A DNA stretch of 64,000 nucleotides from CAVQKZ01 sp963837325 (GCA_963837325.1 CAWIMV010000001.1:1240001-1304000), one strand, 5' to 3'; counted from the first letter of the stretch, positions 53,553-60,874 are shown. The notes: a model not told the origin generated them from the letters alone. A program made the numbers and translations.

Positions 53553-54048
53553 GTCGCTGCACCGCCTTCGACGGCTTGGGTTGATGACGCTTGCTCACGT
53601 CCGCGATGACCCACGCAAGGTCATCCTCACTGGAACCGCTCAGAACTTCGCCGAGGTCGATACCTAGCTTGGCCAACTCGCTCTGTACCCGTTGCTCTGT
53701 CCGTTCGAGATCCGATTTCGCCTGCTCAAAACTCATGCGCGCCTGTGTGAGCTCGTCCAGTGCGGCGTGCATCGCCTGATCGGCAACCACTTCTGGGGGC
53801 AGCAGCAGATCCGCGACGGGTATTCCGAAGACCAGGGAGAAGCCGACCAACTCGTCCACCGTGATGCGCCTGGGCGGGTCGCCCTTTTCGATCTTGAATA
53901 TGGCGCTCGCCTGCACGGGGTAGCCGGCGTCTTCCATCCGCTTGGCAAGCCCGGCGTAGCTCTGGTCGGCGCGCTCGCGTTCGTAGGAAATACGCCGTGC
54001 GAGGTTGCCCTCGTTCACGAGCGTTCGTAGCGGGTTAACACGTGGCAT
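53539..54048 (-). CDS. XRE/Cro-CI-type repressor of the element
   Basis: A 169-aa protein with an N-terminal HTH (LARRISYERERADQSYAGLAKRMEDAGYPVQASAIFKIEKG, then PRRITVDELVGFSLVFGIPVADLLL) and a C-terminal helical, possibly coiled-coil oligomerisation region (ELTQARMSFEQAKSDLERTEQRVQSEL). By location, divergent from xis, it is the master repressor that maintains integration, comparable to Stl in SaPIs or CI. No protease (LexA-like) domain is present, so induction would need an antirepressor. Confidence 0.9.
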   Translation of the reverse strand: MPRVNPLRTLVNEGNLARRISYERERADQSYAGLAKRMEDAGYPVQASAIFKIEKGDPPRRITVDELVGFSLVFGIPVADLLLPPEVVADQAMHAALDELTQARMSFEQAKSDLERTEQRVQSELAKLGIDLGEVLSGSSEDDLAWVIADVSKRHQPKPSKAVQRRGKH

Positions 54049-54056
54049 GGATACTC

Positions 54057-54074
54057 CGTTCCTAAGTCGGAACG
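54057..54074. promoter_or_regulatory. Palindromic operator between repressor and xis
   Basis: cgttcc - taagtc - ggaacg, perfect 6-bp arms with 6-bp spacer, only 9 nt upstream of the repressor ATG in the 113-bp divergent region. Likely the repressor binding site controlling its own and perhaps the xis promoter. Confidence 0.55.
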
Positions 54075-54161
54075 ACCCTACCCCGCAAAAGATTGCGCAG
54101 TCAACACCTTCCGGGCATATTCGATTGAAGCAAACACTCGTACCCGGAATGGAGTAACCCA

Positions 54162-54359
54162 GTGCTCAGTCCAGAGATCGATGCAAGGCGATACATGACA
54201 GGTGCCGAGGTCGCCGCGATGTTCCGCACCACCGAGTCGACTGTCAGGTACTGGAAACACGTCGGGAAGATCAAGGCAATCCGGGTCGGGCGCCGATCTC
54301 TCTTCGCGGTCGAGGACGTCGAAGCACTCATCGCCGCCGCCCGTGCGAGTGCCGCATGA
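54162..54359 (+). CDS. xis: Excisionase-like helix-turn-helix protein
   Basis: A 65-aa MerR-like winged HTH (HTH_17): MTGAEVAAMFRTTESTVRYWKHVGKIKAIRVGRRSLFAVEDVEALI. This is the common excisionase/directionality-factor fold of actinobacterial elements. GTG start with GGAG 7 nt upstream. First gene of the rightward operon; its stop overlaps the next ATG (ATGA). Confidence 0.85.
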   Translation: MLSPEIDARRYMTGAEVAAMFRTTESTVRYWKHVGKIKAIRVGRRSLFAVEDVEALIAAARASAA

Positions 54360-54721
54360 CGGGCGAAGGCGAGCCGAAGCCCGCCCTCGAGACCCCAGCG
54401 ACGAAGTCCAGCACGAACGTAACCCACCGCGGCGACGGTCTATGGCCGCGACACCGCCCGCACCCACCGAACCTTTCGGTGGAGCGCCTGTGTGCCCGTG
54501 GACGGTCACCGCGCCGGGAGGCGGCACGGCGGTCTGAGCCGCTTGCGTGCGGCCGGCGCGACCCGCAGGACGACCGGCTGATGCCGCCCAGCGTCGGCGG
54601 CCCGAGCACGTTCGGTCTCACTGCCGACGAACTTCGTCGTCATGCGAATGATCTGCACCGTCGTGGCTGGAGCGTTGCCGACATCACCCAGGTGCTCGAC
54701 GTCGAGTTGGTGTCGCGATGA
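54356..54721 (+). CDS. Hypothetical protein, uncertain extent
   Basis: A 121-codon frame whose ATG overlaps the xis stop and whose TGA overlaps the next start (ATGA both ends), which argues for translation. The middle (about residues 28-75) is Arg-rich and low in coding signal; another frame here also encodes a short peptide. The C-terminal 46 residues, which could start at ATG 54581, look real: FGLTADELRRHANDLHRRGWSVADITQVLDVE, HTH-like. Could be two small genes or one gene with a frame disturbance. Confidence 0.5.
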   Translation: MTGEGEPKPALETPATKSSTNVTHRGDGLWPRHRPHPPNLSVERLCARGRSPRREAARRSEPLACGRRDPQDDRLMPPSVGGPSTFGLTADELRRHANDLHRRGWSVADITQVLDVELVSR

Positions 54722-55593
54722 GCTCTTACGGTTCTAGCACCGTAAAGCAGCGGCGGACGAACGCGGAGCTCGGCGAGGTCGACGCCGCGATCGTCGTGGC
54801 AGTGCGCGACGAGCACCCGGTGAGCCTGCGCGGCGTGTACTACCGCGTCGTCTCGGCCGGCGTGGTGGAGAAGACCGAGGCCGGGTACCGGCTTGTCGGC
54901 CGCCAGTTGATCAAGCTGCGCCGCGATGGCCGGGTGCCGTACTTCTACATCACCGATGGCACCCGGCTGATCCGCAAGCCGAAGTCGTGGTCCGATCTCG
55001 GCGAGATGCTCGAGGAGGCAGCGAGGGGCTACCGCCGCGCACTGTGGCGCGATCAACCAGACGAGGTGATCGTGCTGTCCGAGAAGGACGCGATCAGTGG
55101 CGTGATCTACCCGGTGACCTCGCACTGGGACGTCGAGTTGGCGATTGCGCGCGGCTACCCGTCGGTGACCTTCTGTCATTCCATCGCGCAAACCGTGCGG
55201 TCCAACGCGGCCGAGGGGAAGATCACCTACCTGTACCAGTTGGGCGATCACGACCCGTCCGGGCTCGACGCTTGGCGGGACTTCCGCAGCCAGGTCACCG
55301 AATTCGCTGGGCTGGACGATCCGGGGTTGGTCGCCTTCGAGCGGCTGGCCGTCACGCCGGCACAGATCCAGGACTTGGGGTTGCCGACGCGACCGACGAA
55401 GCAGTCCGACAGCAGGGCGCGTAACTTCGCCGGCGAGTCGGTGGAGGTTGACGCGATCCCGCCGAGCGTGCTCCGGGAGATCCTCAACGACGCGATCGAG
55501 TCGCACATCGACCCCGAGAAGTTGCGGCTGACCAAGGTCGCCGAGACGTCCGAGCGGGACATCCTCGTGGCGATGCGCGGCGGTGCTTCGTGA
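54718..55593 (+). CDS. TOPRIM protein resembling topoisomerase VI subunit A / Spo11 (orphan A-like)
   Basis: A 291-aa protein. An N-terminal region with SLRGVYYRVVSAGVV (Tyr41-Tyr42) matches the 5Y-CAP winged-helix catalytic-Tyr motif of TopoVI-A/Spo11. A TOPRIM domain follows: Glu122 in VLSEKDAISG and the DxD in YQLGDHDPSG (Asp177, Asp179); the C-terminus VEVDAIPPSVLREILNDAIESHID is also TopoVI-A-like. No B (GHKL ATPase) subunit is encoded nearby, as in the Mini-A group of mobile elements as I recall it. May cut or nick DNA in element replication. Overlaps its neighbours by 4 nt. Confidence 0.7.
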   Translation: MSSYGSSTVKQRRTNAELGEVDAAIVVAVRDEHPVSLRGVYYRVVSAGVVEKTEAGYRLVGRQLIKLRRDGRVPYFYITDGTRLIRKPKSWSDLGEMLEEAARGYRRALWRDQPDEVIVLSEKDAISGVIYPVTSHWDVELAIARGYPSVTFCHSIAQTVRSNAAEGKITYLYQLGDHDPSGLDAWRDFRSQVTEFAGLDDPGLVAFERLAVTPAQIQDLGLPTRPTKQSDSRARNFAGESVEVDAIPPSVLREILNDAIESHIDPEKLRLTKVAETSERDILVAMRGGAS

Positions 55594-57134
55594 TCGACTA
55601 CGGACACGCTGTTAACGGAGCAGGTAGTTCAGGTGCCCCAGGTGGGGCACCTGGAACTTCAGGTGTGCCAAGTGGCACACCTGAAGTTCCCGCGGTGACG
55701 GTCGGCAGGGACACCCTGGTACTCGGCGCGGACGCCTACCAGGGGCTGGCCGGGCGGGTCGTCACCGCGATCAGGCCGCACACCGAGGCCGCGGACGCCG
55801 CGCTGTTGGTGACGTTCCTGGCCGCGGTCGGCTCGATCATCGGCGCCGACTGCTACCTGTTCGCCGGCGACGCAGAGCATCCTGCCCGGATCTGGCCGCT
55901 CATCATCGGCAAGACCGCGGGCGGCATGAAGGGCACGTCGGCCAACCCGATTCTGCGCCTCATCAGAGCGGTCGAACCCGCCTTCAGCGCGCACATCGAA
56001 AGCGGCCTCAGCACCGGTGAAGGGCTCATCGAGCGGGTACGTGACTCAGTCGGCGAGCCGGACGACAAGAATTTCGATGAAGGTGTCGTCGACAAACGAC
56101 TCCTCGTGATCGAGTCCGAGTTCGCGGTCGTGCTCAGCCGAATCAAACGCGAGGGCAACGTCCTGTCCGAGACGCTTCGTGCGGCCTGGGACGGCGCCAC
56201 CCTCTCGACGATGACGAGGAAGACCACCAAGCTCCGGGCGACCGGCGCGCACATCTGCATCGTTGGGCACATCACGCCGACTGAGTTGCGCGCGAAACTC
56301 TCCGAGTCCGATGTGGCCGGCGGCCTGATGAACCGCTTCCTGCCTGTCCACTCGCACCGGTCCAAGCGGCTACCCGACGGCGGGTCGACCCCGAATGTGC
56401 TGATCGACGACCTGGCGGCCGAGTTGCGGCAAGCACTCGCCGGCGTAGGAGACGTTCGTCAGCGTGTCGGACGTGACCCGGCGGCTACCTGCCTGTGGCG
56501 CGAGAGATACCCCGGGCTCACCCCCGACGACCTTCCCGATGGCGCTTACGCCTCGGTCGTCGCTCGAGCTGCAGCGCAGGTTGGGCGGCTGTCACTGATC
56601 TACGCCCTGCTGGACGAGCACGCCGGTGTCGTTGAGATTCGCGTCGAGCATCTGCGGGCGGCTCTCGCCCTTTGGCAGTACGTGCTGGACAGCGCCGATG
56701 CCGTCTTCGGAGATCTGGCCAGCGGTGCCGCGCTCAACAAGCTGACCGAGGCGTTGGCCGGCGCGGGCAAGGAAGGGTTGACCCGGTCGCAGGTCTCCGA
56801 CCTGTTCGGACGCCACAAGCCGAAGACAGAGGTCGACGAGCTCATCCTGCGACTTCTCGGCACCGGCCGGTACACCGCCGCAGAGGTCAATACAGGCCCG
56901 GGACGGCCAACAACGCGGTACACGCTCAGCGAAAAAAGCGAAATAAGCGAAGAAACTCGAGCCGAGGCAGGGGTTACTTCGCTTACTTCGCTTATTTCGC
57001 ACGACACAACGGGTCTCGCACCGTGCGGGCATCCGATCTCGGCGACCAACACCGCGAACGGCAAGTGCGCACTGTGCATCGCCGAAGCACTCACGCGAGC
57101 CAGCGCCCCCAAAGCCGAAGGAGGCACAGCATGA
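55590..57134 (+). CDS. DUF3987-type P-loop ATPase (putative replication helicase)
   Basis: A 514-aa protein. The ATPase core has the P-loop variant IIGKTAGGMKGTS, Walker-B-like LLVIESEFAVVLS, WDGATLSTMTRK and sensor-like GAHICIVGHITPTEL. A winged-helix segment follows (LTRSQVSDLFGRHKPKTEVDELILRLL) and a C-terminal zinc knuckle (CGHPIS..CALC). Such proteins are found with primases in plasmids and islands. The first 35 codons contain two tandem palindromic units (55628-55687), so GTG 55695 is an alternative start. The 3' part contains iteron-like repeats (56927-57002), a possible origin. Confidence 0.75.
   Translation: MIDYGHAVNGAGSSGAPGGAPGTSGVPSGTPEVPAVTVGRDTLVLGADAYQGLAGRVVTAIRPHTEAADAALLVTFLAAVGSIIGADCYLFAGDAEHPARIWPLIIGKTAGGMKGTSANPILRLIRAVEPAFSAHIESGLSTGEGLIERVRDSVGEPDDKNFDEGVVDKRLLVIESEFAVVLSRIKREGNVLSETLRAAWDGATLSTMTRKTTKLRATGAHICIVGHITPTELRAKLSESDVAGGLMNRFLPVHSHRSKRLPDGGSTPNVLIDDLAAELRQALAGVGDVRQRVGRDPAATCLWRERYPGLTPDDLPDGAYASVVARAAAQVGRLSLIYALLDEHAGVVEIRVEHLRAALALWQYVLDSADAVFGDLASGAALNKLTEALAGAGKEGLTRSQVSDLFGRHKPKTEVDELILRLLGTGRYTAAEVNTGPGRPTTRYTLSEKSEISEETRAEAGVTSLTSLISHDTTGLAPCGHPISATNTANGKCALCIAEALTRASAPKAEGGTA
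55628..55690. repeat. Two tandem 30-bp palindromic units with compensatory changes
   Basis: Unit 1 stem caggtgcccc/ggggcacctg (55630-55653) and unit 2 stem caggtgtgcc/ggcacacctg (within 55653-55690, where the full arms are 17 bp) each with a 4-nt spacer. Between units, stem positions 9 and 10 changed (cc to tg) and the partners changed to match (gg to ca). Each unit is 30 bp (10 codons). Perfect stems with paired changes imply selection on the palindrome as a protein-binding site or RNA hairpin. Confidence 0.85.
56927..57002. repeat. Iteron-like array: three aagcgaa repeats and three inverted copies, 9-bp period
   Basis: (c/a)agcgaa occurs at 56927, 56936 and 56945; its complement ttcgctt at 56978 and 56987, and a variant at 56996, all spaced 9 bp. 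The two halves form a near-perfect inverted repeat (25 of 29 positions) around a short spacer. The stretch is much richer in A/T than its surroundings. It lies in-frame in the ATPase gene, encoding SEKSEISEE and TSLTSLIS. It could be a replication origin. Confidence 0.7.
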
Positions 57135-57379
57135 CCAACACCATCTCCGAGCTGACCCGCGCCGCGAACCGGGCCGACCTCGAGCCGAACTGTCAGGCGT
57201 TGCTGCAGTGCTCCGAGCAGTGCTGCGATCCGGAGCCGTGCGGCCAGCCCGCGGTCGCGAGGGTCAGTTTCGAATGCACCGAGACCGATTGCGACCGTGC
57301 CTCGCACGTCCTGCTGCTGTGCGCGTCGTGCGCCGATCAAGCGGCCGAGCAACAGGTCATCGTCCGGCGGCCATTGTGA
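57131..57379 (+). CDS. Small Cys-rich protein of the element
   Basis: An 82-aa protein with nine cysteines, several in clusters (LLQCSEQCCDPEPCGQP and LLLCASCADQAAEQQ), suggesting zinc binding. ATG overlaps the ATPase stop; its stop overlaps the next GTG. No family recognised. Confidence 0.75.
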   Translation: MTNTISELTRAANRADLEPNCQALLQCSEQCCDPEPCGQPAVARVSFECTETDCDRASHVLLLCASCADQAAEQQVIVRRPL

Positions 57380-57873
57380 CCGGCGCCCCGCTCAAACACT
57401 TCGTGGAGGACTGGTACACCGTCGCCGTCACAGCCCTGCCCGACGGTTGGCGCAACGTCTACCTCGACGCCAAGACTGGCACGCTCATCGTGACGGCCTG
57501 TCCGGCGCTGCTGCTGCAGGAACTCCGGTCGACGGCGCGCACGCAACAGATCCCCGGCCCGCCAGGACAGTGGAGACTCGACCGGCACGTCGAGCACCAC
57601 GAATCCCCGTTCGACACCCGCGTCGCCTACGCCGAAGACGACGAAACCGGAGGCCTGGGTGCAGCGGTCGACCTGGCCGACGACTACCAGCGCACGATCG
57701 CGGCCGGTGTCGAACCGCACCTCGCAGTTGGTGTCCACGCCGCAGACAATCGCGATGCTGGGACTGCACCCGATCGCGTCGATCGTTGCGGGCTCTGCGA
57801 TGCGCCGGCCAATAGCCAGGGTGAGGTTTGCGACGCCTGCTCCGACGTCGCCGGACGGGACGGTGCCGCATGA
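57376..57873 (+). CDS. Hypothetical protein with C-terminal zinc-ribbon-like motif
   Basis: A 165-aa protein; the first part (APLKHFVEDWYTVAVTALPDGWRNVYLDAKTG) looks like a small beta-rich domain, and the end has CGLCDAPANSQGEVCDACS, a CxxC-x10-CxxC zinc ribbon. Overlaps both neighbours by 4 nt (GTGA, ATGA). Function unknown. Confidence 0.7.
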   Translation: MTGAPLKHFVEDWYTVAVTALPDGWRNVYLDAKTGTLIVTACPALLLQELRSTARTQQIPGPPGQWRLDRHVEHHESPFDTRVAYAEDDETGGLGAAVDLADDYQRTIAAGVEPHLAVGVHAADNRDAGTAPDRVDRCGLCDAPANSQGEVCDACSDVAGRDGAA

Positions 57874-58079
57874 GCCAGTACGTCTGCCGAGATCACCCGG
57901 GCCAAGCGATTTCATTCAAGGGCACCGGGTGCCCGCTCTGCGCCCACGATTCCCGCGGCCGACGTGTTGTCGATCGTCGGCCCACCCCGACCGGGATGGC
58001 GAATCGGCTTGAGCAAGCCCTTGCAAGTTTCCCAACCATCCCCGAAGGAGACCCGGATGCCCAAGACGAAACAGACTGA
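57870..58079 (+). CDS. Small zinc-ribbon-like protein
   Basis: A 69-aa protein with VCRDHPGQAISFKGTGCPLC, a Cys/His ribbon half. Its C-terminal acidic tail is encoded in DNA overlapping the next gene by 23 nt. Unknown function. Confidence 0.65.
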   Translation: MSQYVCRDHPGQAISFKGTGCPLCAHDSRGRRVVDRRPTPTGMANRLEQALASFPTIPEGDPDAQDETD

Positions 58080-58341
58080 CGACGAGCAGATCACCGCCGA
58101 GCAACTGACCGCGTTGACCAAGGCCCGAAGGCATAACGAGATCGAACAGTTACGGATCGACGGCCGGCTCGACAACCTGCTGGGGGTCGAGCACCACCCC
58201 GACGATGCCAGGCCGGGTGAGCAGATCGGCCGGGAGCAAGTTCGGCGCATGTTCGCGGCCAGGCGCTTCGAGGAGATCGAGGCTGCCCGCCAAGCGGGAC
58301 TGCTCACAACCATGCTCGCCGACGGCAACGACGCCGCCTAA
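58057..58341 (+). CDS. Hypothetical charged helical protein
   Basis: A 94-aa protein, Glu/Arg/Ala-rich and likely all-helical (for example QLTALTKARRHNEIEQLRIDGRL). Start ATG 58057 has a strong GAAGGAG Shine-Dalgarno. The repeated pattern TKARRHNEIEQLR..GRLD and FAARRFEEIEAAR..GLL shows two related helices, an internal duplication. No family recognised. Confidence 0.7.
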   Translation: MPKTKQTDDEQITAEQLTALTKARRHNEIEQLRIDGRLDNLLGVEHHPDDARPGEQIGREQVRRMFAARRFEEIEAARQAGLLTTMLADGNDAA

Positions 58342-58369
58342 CAAACCCATTCCGAAGGAGATTCACACG

Positions 58370-59029
58370 ATGGACGATCTTGACGCACGCACGATCCAGG
58401 CCGCTCTGGACCACCTCGAACTACCCGTCCCGGCGACGGTGGCGAAGGCCGAGGCGGTCCTCGCCGCCGCTACTGCGCTCCGCGTGCAGGTGGCGGCCGA
58501 ACAGGCGCCGGCAGAGGTTTCACTTGCCGACGTTCGCTCAGTCGGCAAACTGTTCGACGCACTCGTCACGTATGCGAGCACGCACACTGCCGCGGTCGAC
58601 GCCGCCGCACGGGTTGAGCAGATCGCAGAGCAGCAGCGGCTGACCGGCTGGATGTCGGCGACGACCGTACTGATGACGACGCTGGGCGTCGCGTTCAACA
58701 AGTACGCGGCCACCTTCACCGCCGCCGCCCGCAAACTCGACGGCGACATGGACCCGGGCCGCGCCATCGGGCACGGGCTCGCCGACGTACACCGCGAAGC
58801 CACCGCCGCGGCCGGGACACTGTCGATCCTGCGCGCTGCCCGCGACGCGTTGGCCAATACGTCAGGCCGAACAGGGATTCTGCCGCACCAACTAGACAGC
58901 CTCGGCCGCGTCATCCGGGTCGCCTCGATGGAGCACATCATGCGCGTCATCCCGATCCGGGTCGACCGCCCCGGCCGGGTCCGCGCAATGGTGGGCGACG
59001 CTCGCAACGACACCCGGCGTCACGCTTGA
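58370..59029 (+). CDS. Hypothetical Ala-rich helical protein
   Basis: A 219-aa mostly helical protein (VAKAEAVLAAATALRVQVAAEQ...). ATG 58370 has GAAGGAG upstream. A long amphipathic middle (TAAVDAAARVEQIAEQQRLTGWMSATTVLMTTLG) suggests oligomerisation. The frame ends at TGA 59029, but a well-coded frame starting within its last codons continues to 59153, so a frameshift is possible. Confidence 0.65.
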   Translation: MDDLDARTIQAALDHLELPVPATVAKAEAVLAAATALRVQVAAEQAPAEVSLADVRSVGKLFDALVTYASTHTAAVDAAARVEQIAEQQRLTGWMSATTVLMTTLGVAFNKYAATFTAAARKLDGDMDPGRAIGHGLADVHREATAAAGTLSILRAARDALANTSGRTGILPHQLDSLGRVIRVASMEHIMRVIPIRVDRPGRVRAMVGDARNDTRRHA

Positions 59030-59057
59030 GTGGCACACCGTCGCCGAGCAGCACGAG

Positions 59058-59153
59058 ATGTCACGCGCACTGCCGGCGCACGCCACTCGCGTCGCCGGCC
59101 AGGTCGTCGAGACCGCGGCCAACCAACCCGCGCCCGCGCCGAGCGCGGTCTAG
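59058..59153 (+). CDS. Short coding segment without a clear start (possible frameshifted extension)
   Basis: From ATG 59058 the frame encodes 31 residues ending TAANQPAPAPSAV. The same frame is already strongly coding upstream (GVTLEWHTVAEQHE), with nearly all codons ending in G or C, but has no ATG, GTG or TTG there. This suggests either ribosomal frameshifting from the preceding gene or a genuine disruption. Confidence 0.4.
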   Translation: MSRALPAHATRVAGQVVETAANQPAPAPSAV

Positions 59154-59315
59154 ATCGTGCGCCGCCCGCGTCATAACCCCCGGCACTTCCGTGTTTGCCA
59201 CGGCGGGGGCCGAGCCGCAGTCGGCGCTGTGGGGTTCAGGACCCGACAAACGGACTCCGCGGGCGGCGCACCCCATCCCCAGCACCACCCAGTAGCCAGC
59301 TAAAAGGAGCACACC
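59154..59315 (+). other. Non-coding stretch upstream of the structural-like gene
   Basis: 162 nt with no convincing gene. It contains a G/C-rich imperfect inverted segment near 59180-59210 (cccccggc / gccacggcggggg) that might terminate the upstream operon, and an AAAAGGAG Shine-Dalgarno for the next gene at its end. Confidence 0.4.
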
Positions 59316-59693
59316 ATGAGTCGAACGCTCGTCATCCCGACGACCCTGACCCGCGACAACTACCTGCCCGACCCGGCCGGCGTGGCACTCAACCCCGGGG
59401 CGGGTAATGGCCATCGCATCAACTCCGGCGCCGCTGCCGGTCTGCACCTTGTCGACGGTGAACGCTGCGTGCTGCGCGTGAGCACCGGCACCAGCGGCGG
59501 CACCGTCACGATCAAGGCCGCGACCAACGTGGGCTCCCGCAACCGCGACCTCGTCGTACCCGTCGCCGCGACCAGCACCGTCTGGATCGGCCCGTTTGAG
59601 TCGGCGCAGTACGACAGCCAAGGCCAGATCCTCGTCGACGTCGACAGCGTCAGCAGCGACGGACGGCTCACCGCATTCTCAATGACCCGATGA
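59316..59693 (+). CDS. Small beta-rich phage structural-like protein
   Basis: A 125-aa protein with alternating beta-strand pattern (CVLRVSTGTSGGTVTIKAATN, RDLVVPVAATSTVWIGPFESAQYD). Its residue pattern resembles small capsid-associated or decoration proteins I recall from actinophages; this is not proven. If true, a satellite would carry a coat-modifying protein. AAAAGGAG Shine-Dalgarno. Confidence 0.6.
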   Translation: MSRTLVIPTTLTRDNYLPDPAGVALNPGAGNGHRINSGAAAGLHLVDGERCVLRVSTGTSGGTVTIKAATNVGSRNRDLVVPVAATSTVWIGPFESAQYDSQGQILVDVDSVSSDGRLTAFSMTR

Positions 59694-59712
59694 CGGCGAC
59701 GAGGGCCGACCG

Positions 59713-60066
59713 ATGGCGAGGGCTGCACGAACCTGCAACACCTGCGCCGCTGTCATCCCCGCCGGCACGTCCCGCTGCACCGCCTGCGCCCGCCAAGCCG
59801 ACCGAGCACGAGGCACCGCAGCCCAGCGGGGTTACACCAGCACGGGACACCAACGCTTCCGCCGTGCCGTCCTCGCACGCGACCCCGTATGCGTCATGTG
59901 CCGTCGTGCCTGGTCGACCGTCGCCGACCACCACCCCGTGTCACGGCGCGACCTCGTCACCGCAGGCGCCAACCCCGACGACCCGGCACGAGGCCGCGGT
60001 CTCTGCCACCGATGCCACTCCACCGCCACCGCCGAGCACCAACCGGGCGGTTGGAACGACCGATGA
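59713..60066 (+). CDS. HNH endonuclease
   Basis: A 117-aa HNH nuclease with two N-terminal CxxC zinc ribbons (CNTCAAV..CTACARQ) and the HNH core DPVCVMCRRAWSTVADHHPVSRRD...RGRGLCHRCHSTATAEH. HNH nucleases next to small terminase genes are usual in phage packaging modules, where they aid cos cleavage. It is followed by a short gene and the TerS-like gene. Confidence 0.92.
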   Translation: MARAARTCNTCAAVIPAGTSRCTACARQADRARGTAAQRGYTSTGHQRFRRAVLARDPVCVMCRRAWSTVADHHPVSRRDLVTAGANPDDPARGRGLCHRCHSTATAEHQPGGWNDR

Positions 60067-60149
60067 CCGGCAAGGGGGTGGGGGCCACCCACCGAGCACA
60101 CCTGGGGCTCATGCCGTCCAGGGGGCCTCTGGAAAGTGCGCGTACCTGA
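60063..60149 (+). CDS. Very short frame downstream of HNH
   Basis: A 28-codon frame (start ATG 60063 overlaps the HNH stop, ATGA) with MTGKGVGATHRAHLGLM. The start resembles that of P27-type small terminase proteins, so it may be a remnant of one or a leader for the next gene. Weak evidence. Confidence 0.35.
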   Translation: MTGKGVGATHRAHLGLMPSRGPLESART

Positions 60150-60185
60150 AACGAACAGCCCTGTCCGAGTTGAGAGGAATGTCCA

Positions 60186-60563
60186 ATGACGAAAGTGACG
60201 GTGCCGAAGGCACCAATAGGCACGCGGGCGGGCGGTAAGCGTCTGTGGAAATCGGTGCTTGGCGACTTCCACCTGGACGAGCACGAGCTAGCCCTTCTCG
60301 TCGAGGCGGTTCGCTGTGTCGATACGTGCGACGAGCTCGACGCCCGGGTGAAGCTGGATGGCGCGATCGTGAACTCGCCCCAGGGTCTCAAGGCGCACCC
60401 GGCCGCGGTCGAGGCGCGTCAACAACGGATCACCCTGGCTCGCTTGGTGGTGGCGTTGCGGGTTCCGCTTGGCGAGGATGGCGACAAGGCCCGCGATGCT
60501 CGCCCGCAACGGCGAGGCGGTTTCCGCGGGGTCTATCCGGTCCGTCCAGGTGGCGCGGCGTGA
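60186..60563 (+). CDS. Phage terminase small subunit-like protein (P27 type)
   Basis: A 125-aa protein with a pattern typical of small terminases of actinophages: GGKRLWKSVLGDFHLDEHELALLVEAVRCVDTCDELDARVKLDGAIV..HPAAVEARQQRITLARLVVALRVP. TerS recognises pac/cos DNA. No large terminase gene follows, so it may redirect another phage's terminase, as in SaPIs. SD gagaggaa. Overlaps the next gene (GTGA). Confidence 0.75.
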   Translation: MTKVTVPKAPIGTRAGGKRLWKSVLGDFHLDEHELALLVEAVRCVDTCDELDARVKLDGAIVNSPQGLKAHPAAVEARQQRITLARLVVALRVPLGEDGDKARDARPQRRGGFRGVYPVRPGGAA

Positions 60564-60874
60564 GGCGGCGGGTACTGCCCGCGCCCGTCATCGAGGCTGA
60601 GTTGCCGGTGCGGCTGAAGCGGTTCTGTCAGGCGGACTGGTCGGACGTTCACGCGACCGCCCACGATCGTTTGGACGCGGAGTCGATCGCCGCAGCGAAC
60701 GCCGGCACGACGAGCTTGGAGCAGCAGCTTTCGATGATGGCGCGGTGGCGTCGGCGTCGTCAGTTCGACGACGCCCGCACGGCGTGGTGCGTCGAGCACG
60801 GGTTGACCGATGAGCGGGGCGAGATCGATTGGCAACGGTTCGGCCCGCTCCTCCACGATCGGAACCACACCTAG
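60560..60874 (+). CDS. Hypothetical protein downstream of TerS
   Basis: A 104-aa protein starting at GTG 60560 with helical segments (RLKRFCQADWSDVHATAHDRLDAE, LEQQLSMMARWRRRRQFDDARTAW). Translationally coupled to the TerS-like gene, so may act with it in packaging. This slot often holds short head-to-packaging genes in actinophages. Confidence 0.65.
   Translation: MRRRVLPAPVIEAELPVRLKRFCQADWSDVHATAHDRLDAESIAAANAGTTSLEQQLSMMARWRRRRQFDDARTAWCVEHGLTDERGEIDWQRFGPLLHDRNHT

Noticed and set aside
59026..59295. 89-codon plus-strand frame after the Ala-rich gene
   Set aside because: Arg/Ser/Pro-rich and with poor codon bias; the alternative frame ending at 59153 is much better coded.
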